Origin: Chitinophagaceae bacterium
Lineage (GTDB): Bacteria > Bacteroidota > Bacteroidia > Chitinophagales > UBA10324
NCBI GenBank assembly: GCA_947474435.1
Contig: CANJII010000001.1
Span: 93,749 to 157,748 of the forward strand
DNA length: 64,000 nucleotides
Reading direction: 5' to 3'
In this document: positions 60,982 through 64,000 of the stretch, piece by piece
Layout of the letters: every line of letters begins with the position of its first letter
Position numbering within the stretch: position 1 is the stretch's first letter
The notes under the pieces: model-generated
The model's input: the letters and a program-made list of their open reading frames with translations, nothing else
Database searches by the model: none
Told to the model about the DNA's origin: nothing
Program-made: the position numbers and the translations under genes

Positions 60982-63900
60982 TTACTTCGTTACTACAATT
61001 TTAGTGTAGGTTTCATAATTACCTTTCTTAATTCTCACATTGTACAATCCATCTTCCAAGTATGATGGTAGTTGAACCAAACTATTCAATTTACCCTCTT
61101 TTAAGGTAAAGTTTGTTGAATAAACAATCTGCCCAAGAACATTATAAACCTCTACGCTTACATCTGAAGAAGAGAAGTCGTACGAGTTTAAATCAATTGT
61201 AAACTGACCGTCATTCGGATTTGGATAGAGTGCAACATCAACCATTTGTGCCATTTGTTCCTCAGTCATTTCTTCAACTCGACAATTTGAAACATGAATC
61301 ATAACCAATGGAGTAAATCTTAAAGTTCCACAAGAATCTGTGATAGCTAATCGATAAGCACCATTTACAGTTACAGTGTAATTTGTATTTGTTGCTCCAT
61401 TAATTGGAATACTTCCTTTTACCCATTGATAGTTCAAGTCAGGATCAGTCAAAGAAGAAGTCAGCGTAATGGTATTGGCGATGCATGGACCAATTATCAT
61501 TGTAGGATTCGGGAAGTTTATCATTGTATAATAAACTGAATCTTTAGCCTTACAACCACCACCAAGTACATCGGTTACTTTAACACTGTATTTGAATGTT
61601 CCTGAATAAATCGGAGTGTAACTGGTATTTGTAACACCAGGTATAGTGAATGGTCCACGCTTCCATATATAAGTATAACCCGGATCATATGGAGTTGTTA
61701 ATGGTACTGCTTGACCGAAACAAACAGTCACAGGTCCAGCTGGAGAAATTTGCGCTAATGGATTTTCAACAGTTGTTGTTAGCGTATCATTTATACATCC
61801 CAATAATGAGTAAACAATTTCGTAAGGCCCACCGATTCCGGCAGTAGAAGGTGAGAAAATGTTCCCACTCACACCAGGACCGCTGAATGTACCTCCAGCT
61901 GTAACCGGAGTTAAAACAACAGAAGTTATTGCAGGGCAATATCTGCTATTTAAAATTCCAAAAGATGGATCTAAAATTCCGGGGTCAGAAAGATTAATTT
62001 CAGTAGAACCAACAGTACCAAAATATCCATCCAATTGAACATAGTATGTATGCCCTGGAATTAAGCAATCACTATAAACAAAGGAAGAAAACATTACGCC
62101 GCCGTGCGCTGCAAAATCAGCATCATCGTCATTTGCTGCAATTAAAATTGCGCCCCCGTTTAAAATATCATTGCAATCTGTAGTAACATCCCAAAGAGCA
62201 AGTTGAGTATCGAAACCAGGAGAATTAATTGTAATACGACCAGATGCAGGAGCACTAAACATAAACCACAATGTATTTTCTAATCCACTGTTGCACCAAC
62301 CGTCGTTAACCTGACATCCATTTGCAGGAGGAGCAGGCTCGCTTGGATTAGCTGTTGCAGAAGTATTATCATAAGGACCATTTGAACCTATTATCAATAC
62401 CAATGAACCACATGGTTCATCGTTTGGTGGTGGCGGTGTACAAGTAATTTCTAATTGGAAATCACCAGTTGCTACATTATATCCATTTACGAGAATGTAA
62501 TAATTAGTACCCACTGAAGTTGGGAATGAAATCTGTGATTGAACACCACAGAAATCATCATTGCCATCAACACATGAAAGTGTACTGCAATCTCCTGAAT
62601 AAACATTTATCTTGCTATCATATGTAGTTCCATTACAAAGCGAAGCTGTAACCACAGAACCATCACCGGCAAGAACATACCAAATACCAGGAGCTTCTGG
62701 TGTTGTTCCACAGAAAGTTGCATTAGCATCCGTTGTAGCATAAAGTGTTGAACCTAGTACAATGTCACCACAGTTAACAACTTCTGCAAACTGACAACTG
62801 TCATTTGCTGGAGGCGGAATAGCTGCTCCACAAGTTAAAATTGCAGTGTAATTTGATTTTGATCCACCACATGGATATCCTGAAAATACATCAGGAGCTA
62901 CGAATGCCCAATAAGTTCCAGCAGGTAAATTAGCTGCTGCTGTGGTTGTATCACATTCAGTAGGACCTTGTTGAAAAGTAAGGAATTGAGGCGCACCACA
63001 TCCAAGAGAAGCGTCAATAAAACCAACTAAACGGGTAAATCCTGAGTTAACTGTAAATGACACATTGGATGGAGATGCAATTGTAAATTCATACCAATCA
63101 GTATCACGACCTCCAAAAGGAAATGCTGGTGTAATATCAGCCCAGATGGTTCCACATACTGTATCACCACAAGCAATTGGTTCATAAAATGGAATTGTCA
63201 TGTTGCAACCTCCATTAATATCATCACCACAAACTTCACTTTCCTGATTTGCAGTTAGGGATGGACAAACAACGCATGGAGGTGGAGCATCAAACACGCA
63301 AATTTCAAAAGTAGTTGTTGCAGGAGGTGTGAAAGCATAGTCGTAAACTCCAATGAAATAAGTCTGACCAATAGTTAATCCTGTTAATTCCTGAGATTCA
63401 ATACCACCACCAACAAACGAATTATCAATACAAGCAACAGAATTACCACCGCAAGCATCAAATACTTCAATAACTGCATCAAAACTTGCAGAAGGAGTTA
63501 CCTGAACCACAGCACTTGTTCCGGTTGCAACAAAACTATACCAGACATCATCTTCACCAAAACCACCAGAACAACCCAAACCAGATTGAATAGATGCACC
63601 AGCTACATCACCTGTAGTTGGTTGACAAGTAGCATTTTGTGTAATTGAAATTGCACTGTCGCAAATATCATTTGCAACACCAAGAGGAGGATTTGGAGCA
63701 CATACATAGGTTACATAAGTGTTTTTACCACTTCCACATGGATAGCCATCAAATGAAGGATTATAAGGAACAATGGCATAAATCCAGGTTCCAGCTGCAA
63801 GGAAACTTGTAATACTTAATGTATCACATTCGTTTGCAGTATTAACAAATTGGTCAAATTGTGTTATTGGGCAAACTGCATTTGGTCCAATGTATCCCAT

Positions 63901-64000
63901 AGTACAAGGGAATTGAGTAATTGCAACAAAAGTATAGATACCAGGTGTTGAAATATCAACTGTAAACCAATCAGTATCTCTTGTTCCTGCTGACATCCAA
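60982..64000 (-). CDS. Large T9SS type A surface protein with repeated pre-peptidase-like domains, partial
   Basis: More than 1004 residues are visible; the start lies beyond the right edge. Three or more units of about 130-150 residues repeat a pattern ending in a Cys-rich motif: DTDWYEFTIASPSNVSFTVN, CDTTTAAANLPAGTYWAFVA, YPCGGSKSNYTAIL, and the matching DTDWFTVDISTPGIYTFVAI near the edge. They resemble pre-peptidase C-terminal (PPC) domains. After them come Ig/PKD-like units (about 690-890) and a clear type A sorting domain (LYPNPNDGQFTIDLNS, VEVYNVLGQIVYSTNF, LEDGLYNVRIKKGNYETYTK). Probably an adhesive or structural surface protein. It ends in a strong terminator. Confidence 0.88.
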   Translation of the reverse strand, partial: WMSAGTRDTDWFTVDISTPGIYTFVAITQFPCTMGYIGPNAVCPITQFDQFVNTANECDTLSITSFLAAGTWIYAIVPYNPSFDGYPCGSGKNTYVTYVCAPNPPLGVANDICDSAISITQNATCQPTTGDVAGASIQSGLGCSGGFGEDDVWYSFVATGTSAVVQVTPSASFDAVIEVFDACGGNSVACIDNSFVGGGIESQELTGLTIGQTYFIGVYDYAFTPPATTTFEICVFDAPPPCVVCPSLTANQESEVCGDDINGGCNMTIPFYEPIACGDTVCGTIWADITPAFPFGGRDTDWYEFTIASPSNVSFTVNSGFTRLVGFIDASLGCGAPQFLTFQQGPTECDTTTAAANLPAGTYWAFVAPDVFSGYPCGGSKSNYTAILTCGAAIPPPANDSCQFAEVVNCGDIVLGSTLYATTDANATFCGTTPEAPGIWYVLAGDGSVVTASLCNGTTYDSKINVYSGDCSTLSCVDGNDDFCGVQSQISFPTSVGTNYYILVNGYNVATGDFQLEITCTPPPPNDEPCGSLVLIIGSNGPYDNTSATANPSEPAPPANGCQVNDGWCNSGLENTLWFMFSAPASGRITINSPGFDTQLALWDVTTDCNDILNGGAILIAANDDDADFAAHGGVMFSSFVYSDCLIPGHTYYVQLDGYFGTVGSTEINLSDPGILDPSFGILNSRYCPAITSVVLTPVTAGGTFSGPGVSGNIFSPSTAGIGGPYEIVYSLLGCINDTLTTTVENPLAQISPAGPVTVCFGQAVPLTTPYDPGYTYIWKRGPFTIPGVTNTSYTPIYSGTFKYSVKVTDVLGGGCKAKDSVYYTMINFPNPTMIIGPCIANTITLTSSLTDPDLNYQWVKGSIPINGATNTNYTVTVNGAYRLAITDSCGTLRFTPLVMIHVSNCRVEEMTEEQMAQMVDVALYPNPNDGQFTIDLNSYDFSSSDVSVEVYNVLGQIVYSTNFTLKEGKLNSLVQLPSYLEDGLYNVRIKKGNYETYTKIVVTK

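Noticed and set aside
1..64000. tRNA, rRNA, insertion sequences, prophage or toxin-antitoxin genes
   Set aside because: None was recognised by reading the sequence and the translated frames. A tRNA or covariance search could still find a missed small RNA.

Overview
This 64 kb window comes from a member of the Bacteroidota, most likely an environmental lineage outside the Bacteroidales. The evidence is direct. Seven genes encode surface or secreted proteins with type IX secretion system (T9SS) sorting signals: five are type A, one is the gliding-motility-associated type B, and one has a FlgD-like tail. A SusC/Oar-like TonB-dependent receptor sits with a PorV/PorQ-family protein. ECF sigma factors are present, one paired with an anti-sigma-like protein that carries an outer-membrane barrel. 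Promoter-like boxes fit the Bacteroidota TAnnTTTG pattern. The DNA is AT-rich. I saw no rRNA, tRNA, CRISPR array, insertion sequence, prophage or plasmid gene, so this reads as an ordinary chromosomal segment.

Layout. 1-7.2 kb: a cut-off exported protein gene, a 1407-aa beta-propeller/PKD-like T9SS protein, and an ECF sigma/transenvelope anti-sigma pair. 7.2-16.4 kb: dnaB with an elaborate leader, a repeat-rich spacer, a GT39-type membrane glycosyltransferase, tgt-lptG, a GT2 glycosyltransferase overlapping a second ECF sigma gene, and rsmG. 16.4-23.8 kb: a type B T9SS protein, purL, a DUF1003 protein followed by an orphan T9SS tail (gene remnant), and a CotH-kinase T9SS protein. 23.9-33.6 kb: greA-HIT, then a three-gene operon (TonB-dependent receptor, 1241-aa exported protein, PorV-like) with a promoter candidate and a strong terminator. 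33.7-43.4 kb: rsmA and a D-2-hydroxyacid dehydrogenase (overlapping), priA, tandem acyltransferases, a PaaN-like aldehyde dehydrogenase and a T9SS protein. 43.6-52 kb: a TMTC-like TPR membrane protein, a lipoprotein, a T9SS-exported LamG/metallophosphatase, and a 603-aa protein resembling nitronate monooxygenases. 52-55.6 kb: small exported and membrane proteins, one of a type found beside heavy-metal efflux genes. 55.8-64 kb: sppA, folK-deoxynucleoside kinase, a diacylglycerol-kinase-like gene, a ComEA-like HhH protein, and a large T9SS protein cut by the right edge.

How the parts work together. Housekeeping genes (dnaB, priA, purL, greA, rsmA, rsmG, tgt, lptG, folK, sppA) are interleaved with single-gene surface-protein units. 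Most surface proteins stand alone and would rely on a T9SS encoded elsewhere. The exception is the receptor/cargo/PorV-like operon, which may bring its own outer-membrane shuttle.

The most unusual signals are not genes. (1) A 62-nt element precedes both left-edge genes in the same orientation; the two copies match at 44 of 62 positions without a gap. (2) Imperfect heptanucleotide arrays are dispersed through the window. Each locus has its own 7-nt word, and they lie in spacers and inside two coding regions. The longest is 14 in-register units between sppA and folK. (3) The dnaB leader has a promoter-like box followed at once by an intrinsic-terminator-like hairpin and then an 11-bp inverted repeat. 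All counts were made by eye and no database search was run.
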